A DNA stretch of 38,980 nt, taken from positions 1 through 38,980 of the forward strand of contig JAHBWU010000034.1 of NCBI GenBank assembly GCA_019636835.1, in the 5' to 3' direction. This DNA comes from Nitrospira sp. (GTDB taxonomy: Bacteria; Nitrospirota; Nitrospiria; Nitrospirales; Nitrospiraceae). The notes beneath the pieces were generated by a model. The model did no database searches, was not told where the DNA came from, and worked only from the letters and a program-made list of their open reading frames with translations. The position numbers and the translations under genes were made by a program. Position 1 is the stretch's first letter, and every line of letters begins with the position of its first letter. This document shows positions 8,441 to 17,436 of this stretch, piece after piece.

Positions 8441-9337
8441 TTAATCAAGCGACACCGTGATCGTCACCTCATTGCCCAGCTCATTGTACGTCAAGCAGGG
8501 AAAGAACGATCGGGCCAAAAACATTCCTCGCCCGTTCTCTTCCGACTCGCAGACCTCTTGGGATCGCATCATGAGGCTACGCCACTTGAAGCCCTTTCCC
8601 TCGTCGGTGATCCGGTACACCAGACTGTTGCCATCCTTTTCGTGAAGCACATGAATGATCACCCGACGATCCCTCAGCCGAGCTTGAGCGAGCCGATGAG
8701 CGAGTAGCCGCTCATATTGGCCCTCTGCGAGAGCCTGTTGTTTTTCTTTGTAGTGAATTTCGAGATTGCCATGTTCAATGGCGTTGAAGAGCAATTCTTG
8801 TAGCGCCCCCTGCAGATGCAACCGTCGGATAGGAGACAGGGTCGAAGCGGTCGTCTTGACGAGCCAGGAAATCACCCTTGGGATATGGGTCGGCTCGGAA
8901 TTGACGGTTAGTCGATATTCCGATCGGCAGAGTCCTGGGATATCCGCGAAGTCAGCAGGCAGGAGATTCCGAGCGCGCTGCAACGCATGTGCCAGCTCTT
9001 CTTCAGTCACGGGCTTGTGCAGATAGTCTGCAGCTCCGATCCGAAGCGCCTGTACGATCATAAGATCCGGCGCATCCTTCGCCATGACGATCACCGGACA
9101 GAGTTCATGCCTGGCCTTCAATTCTTTTAGTAAGGTCAGGCCTGTTGCCTCCGGAAGAAACAGTTCGGTGATCACAATGTCCGGTGCCGCGATGTCGATC
9201 GTGGTCAAGGCGGTGGTCGGGTCGGAGACGGCAACGACTGAAAACCCTCTGCCCTGCAACTGTTCGGCAATGCGCGCCTGAGTGTCGGGACAGGGATCGA
9301 TCACGAGAAGATGATCCGATGTCATGAGAGTATTCAT
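8441..9337 (-). CDS. Pseudo-receiver fused to RsbW-type ATPase/kinase domain
   Basis: A 298-residue protein with two domains. Residues 5-125 form a CheY-like receiver and residues 160-298 an HATPase of the anti-sigma-factor kinase (RsbW/SpoIIAB) type, with N-box LQELLFNAIEHGN, G1 RITDEGKGF and G2 ENGRGMFLAR. The predicted role is to phosphorylate a STAS antagonist and/or bind a target protein. The receiver is degenerate: the phospho-accepting Asp is Glu (VITELFLPE), the N-terminal acidic pair is reduced to one Asp (VIDP), while the switch Lys remains (HKPV). A phosphomimetic or phosphorylation-independent input is inferred. The start at 9337 overlaps the Hpt gene stop (ATGA), which rules out an in-frame extension to 9493. 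It is the last gene of the minus-strand block. Confidence 0.85.
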   Translation of the reverse strand: MNTLMTSDHLLVIDPCPDTQARIAEQLQGRGFSVVAVSDPTTALTTIDIAAPDIVITELFLPEATGLTLLKELKARHELCPVIVMAKDAPDLMIVQALRIGAADYLHKPVTEEELAHALQRARNLLPADFADIPGLCRSEYRLTVNSEPTHIPRVISWLVKTTASTLSPIRRLHLQGALQELLFNAIEHGNLEIHYKEKQQALAEGQYERLLAHRLAQARLRDRRVIIHVLHEKDGNSLVYRITDEGKGFKWRSLMMRSQEVCESEENGRGMFLARSFFPCLTYNELGNEVTITVSLD

Positions 9338-9693
9338 GCCGCAATTCCCTCGTCGCGCACCTGACGGAGTGCGGCCAGAAGACGGTCGAATTCCTGCTCC
9401 AACAAGGCATAGAGCTGCCCACCATGCGCCAGATTTCCTGCTTTTGCCGACTCTTCCAGTTCTTTGCAGGCCTGCAGGGCGGCCGGGGCGCAAAACTGAA
9501 GTATCGCGCCCTTCAACTTGTGACTGGATCGCGCCACACCAACGGCATTCCCGGCATCCAAGGCAGTCTGAGCGTCCGCCAAGTCCTTCGGACCATGCTC
9601 CATGAACAATTCGATCATCATCTGGAACGTCTCTCGGTCATGATCAACACGGGCAAGTGCCTCCTCCATGCGAAAGACCGTGTCATCGCTCAT
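9334..9693 (-). CDS. Stand-alone Hpt phosphotransfer protein
   Basis: A 119-residue four-helix phosphotransfer protein. The phosphorylatable histidine is His58 in SSHKLKGA, the typical Hpt motif, followed by the usual L-x-x-C-x-x-L-E pattern (LQACKELEES). It should relay phosphoryl groups between a hybrid or conventional kinase and a receiver. Nearby candidates are the receiver-PP2C protein just upstream (25 bases) and CheY-like proteins; the degenerate receiver encoded next is not a likely acceptor. It has a good AAGGAG ribosome binding site and overlaps the next gene by ATGA. The partner kinase cannot be identified from the sequence. Confidence 0.88.
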   Translation of the reverse strand: MSDDTVFRMEEALARVDHDRETFQMMIELFMEHGPKDLADAQTALDAGNAVGVARSSHKLKGAILQFCAPAALQACKELEESAKAGNLAHGGQLYALLEQEFDRLLAALRQVRDEGIAA

Positions 9694-9718
9694 GAGTTCA
9701 CTCCTTAAACCACCGAGG

Positions 9719-10921
9719 TCAAATGGTTATTTCGACACCCATCAGTGCCACATCATCCGGAAAGTGTTCGTGCCCCTGCCATCGAACCGCCTCCGCAATG
9801 GTGTCGGATACGACTTCCGCCAGGGGACGATGGCCGAACGTATGAACCGTTTGTTTCAGCCGATCTTCTCCCCAGAGCTCGCCGTTTGAGGCCGGCACTT
9901 CGTAGAGACCGTCGCTCAACAGGTACAACCGATCACCCGATCTGACGGGAAGCTCCTCCGTGAGATAGATCGTCGGCTGATCGAATCCCAGCGGCAAATT
10001 GGGTCTGGCCAGCCAACAGACCTCACCGGAGCGTCGATGCAGAAATGCCCCGTTGTGTCCGGCCGTCGCGTAGGCCAGCGTACGAGCGCGGAGGTCGAGC
10101 CTGGCAAAGATGATCGTAAAGTAATTCCCGTCTTCCGTCAGCGGAAACTGCTTATTCGCTTCGGTCAAAATCGCGCCAGGATCGTTGGACCCGACATGGT
10201 GCAGCAAATTGTCTCTGCGCAGAAAGGTTGAAAACGAGGCGGACCGCAATGCCGACGATACCCCGTGGCCGGACGCATCCAGCAAATACAGTCCCAGCAC
10301 ATCCTCGCTCCACGGCACGACATTGAAGAGATCGCCGCCTAAACCGAGCGACGGCCGATAACTATGAACCATCTGCACGCCAGGCAAAAGCGTTCCCGGC
10401 ACCGGGAGCAACGACTCCACATAACGCGCGGCGGATTGAAGTTCCCGCTCGAGGACTTCCTGTTTTCTCCGGATTTCCTCCGTCACATCCTCGAGTCTTC
10501 GGATCAAGGTCGCCGTGCGCATGCCGGCCTGGACGCGGGCCATAATTTCATACTTGCTGGCGGCCTTGCTGAGAAAGTCATCGGCTCCGCGAGCCAGGCC
10601 TTCGGCGATCTGCTCAGGCTGATCATGACTCGTCATCATGAGGACTTGACTCGACAGCAATTCAGGATCCCGACGAACCTGCTCGCAGAAAGAGGGTCCG
10701 TCCATTTCCGGCATCATCCAATCCAAGATGGTCAGATCGGGCCGCTCGCGTCGGAGCGCTTCCAACCCGGCCTTTCCATCTCCGGCTTCGATCACGCGAT
10801 AGCCGAGCCGTTTGAGTCGAGCCGCCAAAGCCACCCGCGCGGTAGGTTCATCATCCACGACCAGGACGGTACGCACCCCTACCTCGACACCATTGCAGGA
10901 AGTTGTCGCTGGAGTCGACAT
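9719..10921 (-). CDS. Response regulator with PP2C (SpoIIE/RsbU-type) phosphatase output
   Basis: A 400-residue protein. Residues 16-135 form a receiver with intact acidic residues (VVDDEP), phospho-acceptor Asp67 (TILDWMMPEMDG) and switch Lys (LSKAA). A coiled-coil linker at about 140-175 leads to a SpoIIE/RsbU-type PP2C phosphatase domain (about 190-398) with metal-site motifs GGDLFN and LLDASGHG. Such proteins dephosphorylate phospho-Ser on STAS anti-sigma antagonists when the receiver is phosphorylated. The STAS gene lies directly upstream and an RsbW-type ATPase two genes downstream, so a partner switch is the natural reading. The receiver has no predicted defect. Confidence 0.9.
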   Translation of the reverse strand: MSTPATTSCNGVEVGVRTVLVVDDEPTARVALAARLKRLGYRVIEAGDGKAGLEALRRERPDLTILDWMMPEMDGPSFCEQVRRDPELLSSQVLMMTSHDQPEQIAEGLARGADDFLSKAASKYEIMARVQAGMRTATLIRRLEDVTEEIRRKQEVLERELQSAARYVESLLPVPGTLLPGVQMVHSYRPSLGLGGDLFNVVPWSEDVLGLYLLDASGHGVSSALRSASFSTFLRRDNLLHHVGSNDPGAILTEANKQFPLTEDGNYFTIIFARLDLRARTLAYATAGHNGAFLHRRSGEVCWLARPNLPLGFDQPTIYLTEELPVRSGDRLYLLSDGLYEVPASNGELWGEDRLKQTVHTFGHRPLAEVVSDTIAEAVRWQGHEHFPDDVALMGVEITI

Positions 10922-10998
10922 CGTATGAGACTCGATGAGAACACCCGTGGGCGTTTCAACGGCGAACGATCCCTCTGTCTGATCGGTTGATAGTCTGC

Positions 10999-11349
10999 CT
11001 AGGCTGCACGCTGGTGTCCGGCCAAGGCATCCTGCTCATTGTCGTAGATAGGGATCAGTTTCTGAATATTGACCAGACTCATGATTTCCCGAACGTAACT
11101 TTGCGGCTTTAACATGCTCACTTTTCCTTGGCTCAACTTGAAGTTCTGGGCGATGAGCGCCAGCAAGCCGAGCCCGGAACTGTCCACAAATCGGACTTCG
11201 GCCATGTTCAAAATCAGATGCCGACAGCCCTTCTGTCGAATTGTCTCCACGGCTGTTTTGAATTGTTCACGATTCGCATACGTGAGATCTCCCGTCATCT
11301 CAAGAATCACACCGTTCGGAACGGGGCGCTCTTTCGTTTGCATCGACAT
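10999..11349 (-). CDS. STAS-domain anti-sigma factor antagonist (RsbV/HsbA-like)
   Basis: A 116-residue single STAS domain. The regulatory phospho-Ser is predicted at Ser58 in FVDSSGLGLL, the same place as in SpoIIAA and RsbV. The N-terminal strand pattern (VILEMTGDLTYAN) and the central ILNMAEVRFVDSSG are typical. It should be phosphorylated by an RsbW-type kinase and dephosphorylated by a PP2C phosphatase, both encoded within the next 2.5 kb. A strong AGGAGGGAG ribosome binding site precedes the start. A SpoIIAA-like sporulation role is unlikely here; a link to motility or sigma/FlgM control, as for Pseudomonas HsbA, is inferred. Confidence 0.9.
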   Translation of the reverse strand: MSMQTKERPVPNGVILEMTGDLTYANREQFKTAVETIRQKGCRHLILNMAEVRFVDSSGLGLLALIAQNFKLSQGKVSMLKPQSYVREIMSLVNIQKLIPIYDNEQDALAGHQRAA

Positions 11350-11410
11350 GGGCAGCTCCCTCCTCTAGATAAGGCGAAATTGTATGATCGACATACAGAC
11401 TTTTGGTTCC

Positions 11411-12472
11411 TCAGCGGCTCACGTGGGCGAGTATGGCGTCGGCGATATCGCCCAACGGCAGAATTTTGTCCACGGCTCCCGCCTTGATCGCTTCCTTCGG
11501 CATGCCGAACACGACACAACTCGCTTCATCTTGAGCGATCGTGAACGCACCGGCCTGTTTCATCGTCAACATTTCTTTAGCGCCATCGCCTCCCATCCCG
11601 GTCAGGATGACCCCGACGGCATTGGCCCCGGCGTAACGAGCGACTGAAGCAAACATGACATCCACGGACGGCCGATGTCGGTTGACCGGCGGATCCTGGT
11701 TGATGTGCACCGTGTATCGAGCCCCACTTCTGACCAGTGTCATGTGGTAGCTTCCCGGCGCAATCAAGGCATGCCCCGGCAACACACTGTCTCCGTTCTG
11801 CGCTTCTTTGACGGCAATCCGGCAGAGACTGTTCAGCCGATCCGCCCAAGTCTTCGTAAACCGCTCCGGCATATGCTGCGTGATCAGGATGGGCGGCGTA
11901 TGCGGCGGAAGCCTTTCCAAGATCTCCTTCACAGCCTCCGTCCCACCGGTGGATGAACCGATCGCGATGATGGTATCGGTCGTTTTGATCATCGCGGTGG
12001 AAGACGCGCGTGGCAACGGCGACGGACTTACTTTCTGATCAACCCTACCTCCTCCGTTCTGCCCTCTGATCCGAGCCACTGAAGCGGCTTTGACCTTCGC
12101 GATCAGATCCTGCGCGATATCCTCCATGCCTTCTCGGAGATCGATCTTCGGTTTGGTGATGAAATCCACGGCACCGAGCTCCAAAGCGCGGAACGTAGTC
12201 TGACAGCCGGCCTCGGTCAACGAACTCACCATCACGACCGGCATCGGATGTCCTCGCATCAGCTTCTCTAAGAATGTGAGACCGTCCATCTTGGGCATTT
12301 CGACGTCAAGAGTAAGCACATCGGGATTCAGCGCCTTGATTTTTTCGCGCGCGATATACGGATCCGGAGCGGATCCGACGACCTCAATTTGCGGATCTTT
12401 TGCAAGTAACACAGCCAGCACCTGCCGCATCAACGCCGAGTCATCGACCGTCAAGACTCGAATCTTTTTCAT
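11411..12472 (-). CDS. cheB: Chemotaxis protein-glutamate methylesterase/deamidase CheB
   Basis: Response regulator that removes methyl groups from chemoreceptor glutamates and deamidates glutamines, giving adaptation. Residues 3-120 are the receiver, with Asp56 as phospho-acceptor ([11 protein letters not shown]) and Lys in TKPK. The catalytic domain (about 165-350) shows the serine hydrolase triad: Ser174 in IGSSTGG, His200 in ITQHMP and Asp296 in GMGGDG. The 353-residue length is standard. It follows cheD by 75 bases, in the order cheR-cheD-cheB, and precedes the STAS gene. Confidence 0.96.
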   Translation of the reverse strand: MKKIRVLTVDDSALMRQVLAVLLAKDPQIEVVGSAPDPYIAREKIKALNPDVLTLDVEMPKMDGLTFLEKLMRGHPMPVVMVSSLTEAGCQTTFRALELGAVDFITKPKIDLREGMEDIAQDLIAKVKAASVARIRGQNGGGRVDQKVSPSPLPRASSTAMIKTTDTIIAIGSSTGGTEAVKEILERLPPHTPPILITQHMPERFTKTWADRLNSLCRIAVKEAQNGDSVLPGHALIAPGSYHMTLVRSGARYTVHINQDPPVNRHRPSVDVMFASVARYAGANAVGVILTGMGGDGAKEMLTMKQAGAFTIAQDEASCVVFGMPKEAIKAGAVDKILPLGDIADAILAHVSR

Positions 12473-12547
12473 CGGTTCCCCGCATCTCGAAAAGTGAATC
12501 TCCTTTGCATTCGTCCGGAATGAGATGTACGCGACGCCGTTCTCGAT

Positions 12548-13168
12548 TCAGAACAGTGTCACGTCATCTGCAGATCGTTGCTCACGCTGTTGGATACGTG
12601 CTGCGTAAGCATTTTCACGTTCAAAAATAGTGCGATTCTTGACCCGCTCGATTTTTTTCAAGAGCACACGCCCTGACTCCGTGAAGTAGTAGACCTTTCG
12701 TGGAAACACATTTCCCAGGTCTGCGTTCGACACGGACAGGCCTTCGCTCTCCAGGTACTGAATCACCCATTTCGCATTCTTGTCGCCCACGTCGATCTGG
12801 CTGTCATAGATCTTTCCCGCTCCAAACAGTTTGATCTCTAAACGGCTTTTGATCCCGCCGCGCTTTAGGATTTCGTTGATAAGGGACTCCATCGCAAAGG
12901 AACCATATCGCGTCGACTCACCCCACGAATCATGCTCCGCTTCCTTCGGTTCCGGCAGCATGAAGTGGTTCATGCCTCCTACTCGGATAATCGGATCTCG
13001 GATGCAGGCCGAGATACACGAACCGAGCACCGTGTAGACGATCATGGGTTCTCGACTGACGAAGAACTCTCCTGGAAGAATGGATGCGATTTCGTGAGGA
13101 AATCGACCGTCGCGCATCCGTCGGACATGGGCGAACTGATCGGTCTCAATATGTGACATGAATGTCAT
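12548..13168 (-). CDS. cheD: Chemoreceptor glutamine deamidase CheD
   Basis: Deamidates specific receptor glutamines to glutamates. The catalytic Cys and His are visible in LGSCISACI and GGMNHFMLP, with the preceding TVLGSC region typical of the family, and the core continues with KSRLEIKLFGAG. The start at 13168 overlaps the cheR stop (ATGA); starting at 13222 would extend 54 bases into cheR. The protein (206 residues) is longer than minimal CheD. A C-terminal tail beyond the core (residues about 165-206) is basic and ends D-D-V-T-L-F, a peptide shared with the CheZ-like protein at 24492-25034. Confidence 0.93.
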   Translation of the reverse strand: MTFMSHIETDQFAHVRRMRDGRFPHEIASILPGEFFVSREPMIVYTVLGSCISACIRDPIIRVGGMNHFMLPEPKEAEHDSWGESTRYGSFAMESLINEILKRGGIKSRLEIKLFGAGKIYDSQIDVGDKNAKWVIQYLESEGLSVSNADLGNVFPRKVYYFTESGRVLLKKIERVKNRTIFERENAYAARIQQREQRSADDVTLF

Positions 13169-13983
13169 CGTTCCTTCTGATAGATCGTCGGAGCCAGGGA
13201 CATGAAAGGATGGCTTACCCATTGAAGGCTTTCGGAATGTCCGATGAACAAATACCCGCCCGGCTTCAGGTAACGGTGAAATTTATTGACGAGTGTTTCT
13301 TGGGTCGGACGGTCAAAATAGATCATGACGTTCCGGCAGAAGATCAAATCAAGCGGGTTTCTGATGGGGAACTCGTCGTTCATCAAATTGAGCCGCCGAA
13401 AGCGGATCATGGACGCCAAGTGTGGTTTGACTTTGAAGCGACCCATGCTGTCGCCGCGCCCCCGAAGAAAATGTCGACTCAGCATGTCCGGAGACATGCC
13501 TTGGAATCGCTCTTCGTCGTAGATGCCCGATGCCGCCTTGGCTAAGACGCGCGTCGACAGGTCGGACGCCAAAATCTTAAAATCCCATTCCCCCGGGTTC
13601 TGAACACCCTCGAAGAGCGTGATCGCGATCGTGTAGGGTTCTTCCCCGGTCGAACAGGCTGACGACCAAATACGAATCCGTTTTTCCGGGATCGACTCGG
13701 GCAATATCACGTCGCGGAGAAAATCAAAATGTTTGGACTCGCGGAAAAAATCGGTCTTGTTGGTCGAAATCAAATCCAGCATCCGCGTGAACTCTTCCTG
13801 CGTCGGATCTCCGATCACCCTGTCGTAATACTGTGAAAAGGTCTCGAGTCCGAGTTCTCGCACGCGTTTGGACAACCTGGACTCCAGCAAACTTTGCTTT
13901 TGCTGACTGAGCGAGATTCCGCTCTCGTCATAGATAAGCGTGCGAAAATGATCGAATTCCTTTGATGTGATCTTGAGTTCCAC
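13165..13983 (-). CDS. cheR: Chemotaxis methyltransferase CheR
   Basis: S-adenosylmethionine-dependent methylase of receptor glutamates. It has an N-terminal helical domain (1-75) and a methyltransferase domain with SAM-binding motif SSACSTGEEPYT, followed by DLIFCRNVMIYF and GGYLFIGHSESL, all classic CheR motifs. The 272-residue length is normal. The start is a GTG at 13983, since an upstream TGA closes the frame. It overlaps cheD by ATGA. The beta-subdomain of CheR proteins can bind receptor C-terminal pentapeptides, and the receptor encoded upstream in this block ends EFEEF, a good candidate ligand. Confidence 0.96.
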   Translation of the reverse strand: MELKITSKEFDHFRTLIYDESGISLSQQKQSLLESRLSKRVRELGLETFSQYYDRVIGDPTQEEFTRMLDLISTNKTDFFRESKHFDFLRDVILPESIPEKRIRIWSSACSTGEEPYTIAITLFEGVQNPGEWDFKILASDLSTRVLAKAASGIYDEERFQGMSPDMLSRHFLRGRGDSMGRFKVKPHLASMIRFRRLNLMNDEFPIRNPLDLIFCRNVMIYFDRPTQETLVNKFHRYLKPGGYLFIGHSESLQWVSHPFMSLAPTIYQKER

Positions 13984-14163
13984 TCGGCACGCCCTTATCT
14001 GGACCTGAACTCAGGCGGCACAACACGCAGATGCCTATCCGACGGTGGCGAGTATCTTTTCGGTCATTTGAGGGGAATTCTTGATGGTCGGCGCACCCGC
14101 CTCCCGGACACATCGGCAAAAAGTGCCCATACCGAGAAGCCCTGATAGGGTTACATGAATACC

Positions 14164-14193
14164 ACCGGCACTGGGCACATGGCTGATGCCGGT
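14164..14193. repeat. Inverted repeat in the response regulator-cheR gap
   Basis: ACCGGCA and TGCCGGT form a perfect 7-base inverted repeat with a 16-base loop, 23 bases beyond the stop of the response regulator gene. No T-run follows on the minus strand, so an intrinsic terminator is doubtful. It may be a processing hairpin. The rest of the 233-base gap (13984-14216) shows no convincing gene or strong promoter. Confidence 0.3.
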
Positions 14194-14216
14194 CGATCTA
14201 TACCTATGGAAGTTCT

Positions 14217-14951
14217 TCAGGCCGCCGCTTGTCCTCCGGGCACATTCGGCTCCGACGACATTTGAGCCGTGAGCGCCCTCTCCAATTGCTGGAGTGCTTG
14301 GAAGAGCTGTCGGCAATGCGCCTTCATGACACCGCCGTTCTCTTTGTATGCCGAATAGACTTGCGCGAATTGATTTGCGCCGAGCATTGAGGCACTGTCG
14401 CCCGATTCAATGAGTAGTTTTCTGAGAGTTTCTGAAATAGGCTCATGAGAATCGCTCTGTTCCTTCGCCACTGCCTTGATGGTAGTACTTACTTGATCGG
14501 CAAACACTTTGACAAGGTCATCGTATTCGACCGGCGACACATCCAGTTTTCCTACAATGATCCATTTATCAAGCAGCACCTGCGGCTTTGACTGCAGCAA
14601 TTCCCCGACTCGGTTGATCAACTGTTGCCTATCGATAGGCTTCACCAGGAAGCCGTCGCATCGAACGCGCTGCGCGCGTTTCACCGTCTCTAAATCCGCA
14701 TAGGCTGATGCGATGAGAATGGGCATGTGACTGAATTGGGGCAAGGCTCGGACCTTCTCCACCAACTCCAACCCATCCATTTCCGGCATCATGTAATCGG
14801 TAATAATAAGTTGTATCTCCTGCTGGTCGGACAGTATTGCAAGCGCTTCTCTCCCGTTTTCCGCTACCTTGGATTGAAAACCTGCTCCTCTGAGCATCAA
14901 TACTAAGAGCTTCGCATTCACCGGATTATCGTCAACGATCAAAATGGCCAC
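14217..14951 (-). CDS. Response regulator with degenerate Hpt-like C-terminal domain
   Basis: A 244-residue protein. Residues 1-120 form an intact receiver (IVDDNP, phospho-acceptor in LIITDYMMPEMDG, switch Lys in LVKPID). The C-terminal region from about 135 is helical. Its segment SGDSASMLGANQFAQVY resembles the stretch after the active histidine in Hpt domains (G-S-A-x-x-L-G-A), but the histidine itself is absent. This may be a dimerisation or docking module and not an active phosphotransfer domain. The start is GTG with AAGGGGA at good spacing. It sits between the receptor gene (73 bases away) and cheR, so a role in adaptation or signalling with that receptor is inferred. Confidence 0.82.
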   Translation of the reverse strand: MAILIVDDNPVNAKLLVLMLRGAGFQSKVAENGREALAILSDQQEIQLIITDYMMPEMDGLELVEKVRALPQFSHMPILIASAYADLETVKRAQRVRCDGFLVKPIDRQQLINRVGELLQSKPQVLLDKWIIVGKLDVSPVEYDDLVKVFADQVSTTIKAVAKEQSDSHEPISETLRKLLIESGDSASMLGANQFAQVYSAYKENGGVMKAHCRQLFQALQQLERALTAQMSSEPNVPGGQAAA

Positions 14952-15024
14952 GACAACGTCCCCTTACAAACACGTTTGCCGGGGTGGCATTGGCCCGCCT
15001 GGTTACTTCGGATAGACAAGCGTT

Positions 15025-17436
15025 TTAGAATTCCTCGAACTCGTCCACCTTGTTGCGGCTGTCCGTACCGTTGCCTGCCGCGAGACCGACAGGTTGATGC
15101 TCCTCGACCGATCGTCCGGAGAACGACGGCTGCTTCGTGCTCTTCGGATTGTACGAACTCACCGCAGGCTTAGCCGGCTGTTTGCTCTGTGCGGCACTCT
15201 CCCGCTTCGCCGCTTCGGCTGCCCGCCGATTTTCAGACTGCTGAATCTTGAATACCTCCACTTGCCGCATCAGCTCTTTAGCCTGTTCCTTCATCGACTG
15301 GCTGGCGGAGGCTGTTTCCTCGACCAGCGCAGCATTCTGCTGGGTACCCTCATCCATCTGCATAATGGCCTTGTTGACCTGATCGATACCACTGGCTTGC
15401 TCCTGCGACGCGGCACTGATCTCAGCGATGATGTCGGTGACGCGTTTGACGGATCCGACGATCTCCTCAAGCGTCTTTCCGGACTGATTGACCAACTCGG
15501 TCCCGTCCGTGACACGTTGGATTGACTCGCTGATCAAGCCTTTAATCTCTTTCGCGGCGGTTGCGGAACGCTGGGCTAAATTCCGCACTTCAGCCGCCAC
15601 CACGGCGAAGCCTCGTCCATGCTCTCCGGCCCGAGCCGCTTCCACCGCGGCATTCAAAGCCAAAAGATTGGTCTGGAAGGCGATTTCGTCGATGACGGTG
15701 ATGATGTCGGCGATTTGCTTGCTGCTCTTATTGATCTCTCCCATTGCGTCGACCGCTCTGGTCGTGACCGTTCCACCCTTGTTGGCGATATCGCGTGCGG
15801 CGATGGCCAACTGATTCGCTTGTTTGGAATTGTCTGCGTTCTGTTTGACGGTAGAGGTCATTTCCTCCATTGACGCGGAGGTTTCCTCCAAGGCGCCGGC
15901 CTGCTGGCTGGTCCGTTGCGCGAGGTCATCGCTGCCTTTGCTGATTTCCTCCGCTCCGGCTGTAACGGCCTCGACCGCTTCGCGCACGAGCGACACCGTT
16001 TGAGTCAATTGCGTGATGGCCGTATTGAGGCTCGTCTTCATCTGCTCGAACTCGCCTTGGTACGCGCCTGTCATCTGCTTGGTCAAGTCACCGGAGGCCA
16101 ACGCCGTCAAGACGCTCTGCGCTTCGTGCAGCGGCGTGACGACGGCATCGAGCAACTGATTGAAGCTCGACGTGAGATCCTTTGCCGAACCCTGGAATCG
16201 TCCGACATCGATCCGATCCGAGAGATTACCCATCGCGGCAGCTTTGATGAGCTTTTCCACCTCGCTCTGCGCTTGCTTTTGACCGGTGATATCGGTGGCG
16301 AACATGACAATTTTGGACACTTTCCCATCGCCATCCAGAATCGGGTTGTAGGAGGCCTGAATCCAAATTTCCTTGCCTCCCTTCCCAAGCCGGCGATAGA
16401 CGCCGGCATCGAACTCTCCCCGTTTGAGCTTGTCCCAGAAGGCTTGATATTCGGCCGACGCGGCATAAGCCGGTTCGGCGAACATCCGCTGATGATGGCC
16501 TTTGATCTCATCCAATGTGTAGCCTAGACAGCTGAGGAAGTTCTGGTTGGCCGTCAAGATCGTGCCGTCCATATTGAACTCGATCACGGCCTGCGCCTTG
16601 CCGACGGCCTCGATCTTATATTTGGACTCGAGTGCTTCTCTGACGTTGGCTTCGATCTGCGTCGCCATCTGATTAAAGGCCGTCGCGAGCTTTCCGATTT
16701 CGTCCTGTACCGTGACCGTCGAGCGGTAGGTCAGATTGCCGTTTTGGAGTTGATTCGCTGCGCCCAGCACATTCGTCAGGTTCTCAACGATCGACCTGGA
16801 GACAAACCACACGGTGAACGCACCGATGAGAAGCGCGCAGATGTTCAGTATGCCCATGCCCCAATTCAGGCTCGTGCTGAGATCGTGCCCGGATTGGTAA
16901 CTTTCCTCCGCCTGTCTATTATTTTCTTTAACCAACCAGTCGACCGCGTCATAGAGTACGCCGATTTTCTCGGCCAGCTCGGTCTTCTGAAGCTCTCCCG
17001 CAGCGTCCTTGCTGTAATTCTTACTGAGTTGCAACACTTTCTTACGGACTTCCATATACTCGGGTATCCCGGCTTGTAATTTTGCAAAGACCTTTTTTTC
17101 TTCTTCCACGATGATGAGGGGGACGTACTTTGCCAACAGGTCCTCTATGTCCTTGTCAAGTTCGGTGATGCTCTTTTCCCGCGCAGCCATTGTGGCCGAA
17201 TCATTCGCCAGAATGTGCCAGACGACGAAGTTGCTCCGGCGCAGCATCTGCGCGCGAAGATCACTCATGATCGTCACCCCAAGCAAGTTCGTCTTATAGA
17301 TAAACTCCGCGTTCCCGTTCAGCCGATTCATGCCCACGATGGATAAACCGCCGATGATGACAAGCAGGAATCCGATGACCCCGAACCCACACAGCAGTTT
17401 CAACCTGATGCTGAGGTTCTTGAACGCGTTCAGCAT
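15025..17436 (-). CDS. Methyl-accepting chemotaxis protein with PAS domain and EFEEF tail
   Basis: Transmembrane chemoreceptor of 803 residues. TM1 is at about 14-36 and TM2 at 193-213, with a periplasmic four-helix-bundle-like sensor of about 155 residues between them. HAMP follows at about 214-270, a PAS domain at about 275-395 ([16 protein letters not shown]), a second HAMP-like linker, and the long signalling coiled coil with hairpin tip [20 protein letters not shown]. The cytoplasmic PAS may sense a small ligand, redox state or energy. The C-terminal E-F-E-E-F matches the aromatic-x-x-aromatic pentapeptide that tethers CheR. The ATG at 17436 follows GGAGGT with a short 3-base gap. The gene heads the adaptation block, behind a FliA-like promoter. 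Confidence 0.93.
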   Translation of the reverse strand: MLNAFKNLSIRLKLLCGFGVIGFLLVIIGGLSIVGMNRLNGNAEFIYKTNLLGVTIMSDLRAQMLRRSNFVVWHILANDSATMAAREKSITELDKDIEDLLAKYVPLIIVEEEKKVFAKLQAGIPEYMEVRKKVLQLSKNYSKDAAGELQKTELAEKIGVLYDAVDWLVKENNRQAEESYQSGHDLSTSLNWGMGILNICALLIGAFTVWFVSRSIVENLTNVLGAANQLQNGNLTYRSTVTVQDEIGKLATAFNQMATQIEANVREALESKYKIEAVGKAQAVIEFNMDGTILTANQNFLSCLGYTLDEIKGHHQRMFAEPAYAASAEYQAFWDKLKRGEFDAGVYRRLGKGGKEIWIQASYNPILDGDGKVSKIVMFATDITGQKQAQSEVEKLIKAAAMGNLSDRIDVGRFQGSAKDLTSSFNQLLDAVVTPLHEAQSVLTALASGDLTKQMTGAYQGEFEQMKTSLNTAITQLTQTVSLVREAVEAVTAGAEEISKGSDDLAQRTSQQAGALEETSASMEEMTSTVKQNADNSKQANQLAIAARDIANKGGTVTTRAVDAMGEINKSSKQIADIITVIDEIAFQTNLLALNAAVEAARAGEHGRGFAVVAAEVRNLAQRSATAAKEIKGLISESIQRVTDGTELVNQSGKTLEEIVGSVKRVTDIIAEISAASQEQASGIDQVNKAIMQMDEGTQQNAALVEETASASQSMKEQAKELMRQVEVFKIQQSENRRAAEAAKRESAAQSKQPAKPAVSSYNPKSTKQPSFSGRSVEEHQPVGLAAGNGTDSRNKVDEFEEF

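Noticed and set aside
9338..9493. Longer N-terminus for the pseudo-receiver/RsbW-type protein
   Set aside because: The extra 52 residues are read through the Hpt gene in another frame and are Arg/Gly-rich shadow sequence. The ATGA overlap at 9334-9337 supports the shorter form.
14035..14316. A 93-codon minus-strand frame overlapping the 3' end of the response regulator
   Set aside because: About a third lies in another frame of a well-supported gene, and the part in the gap has no motif or convincing start.
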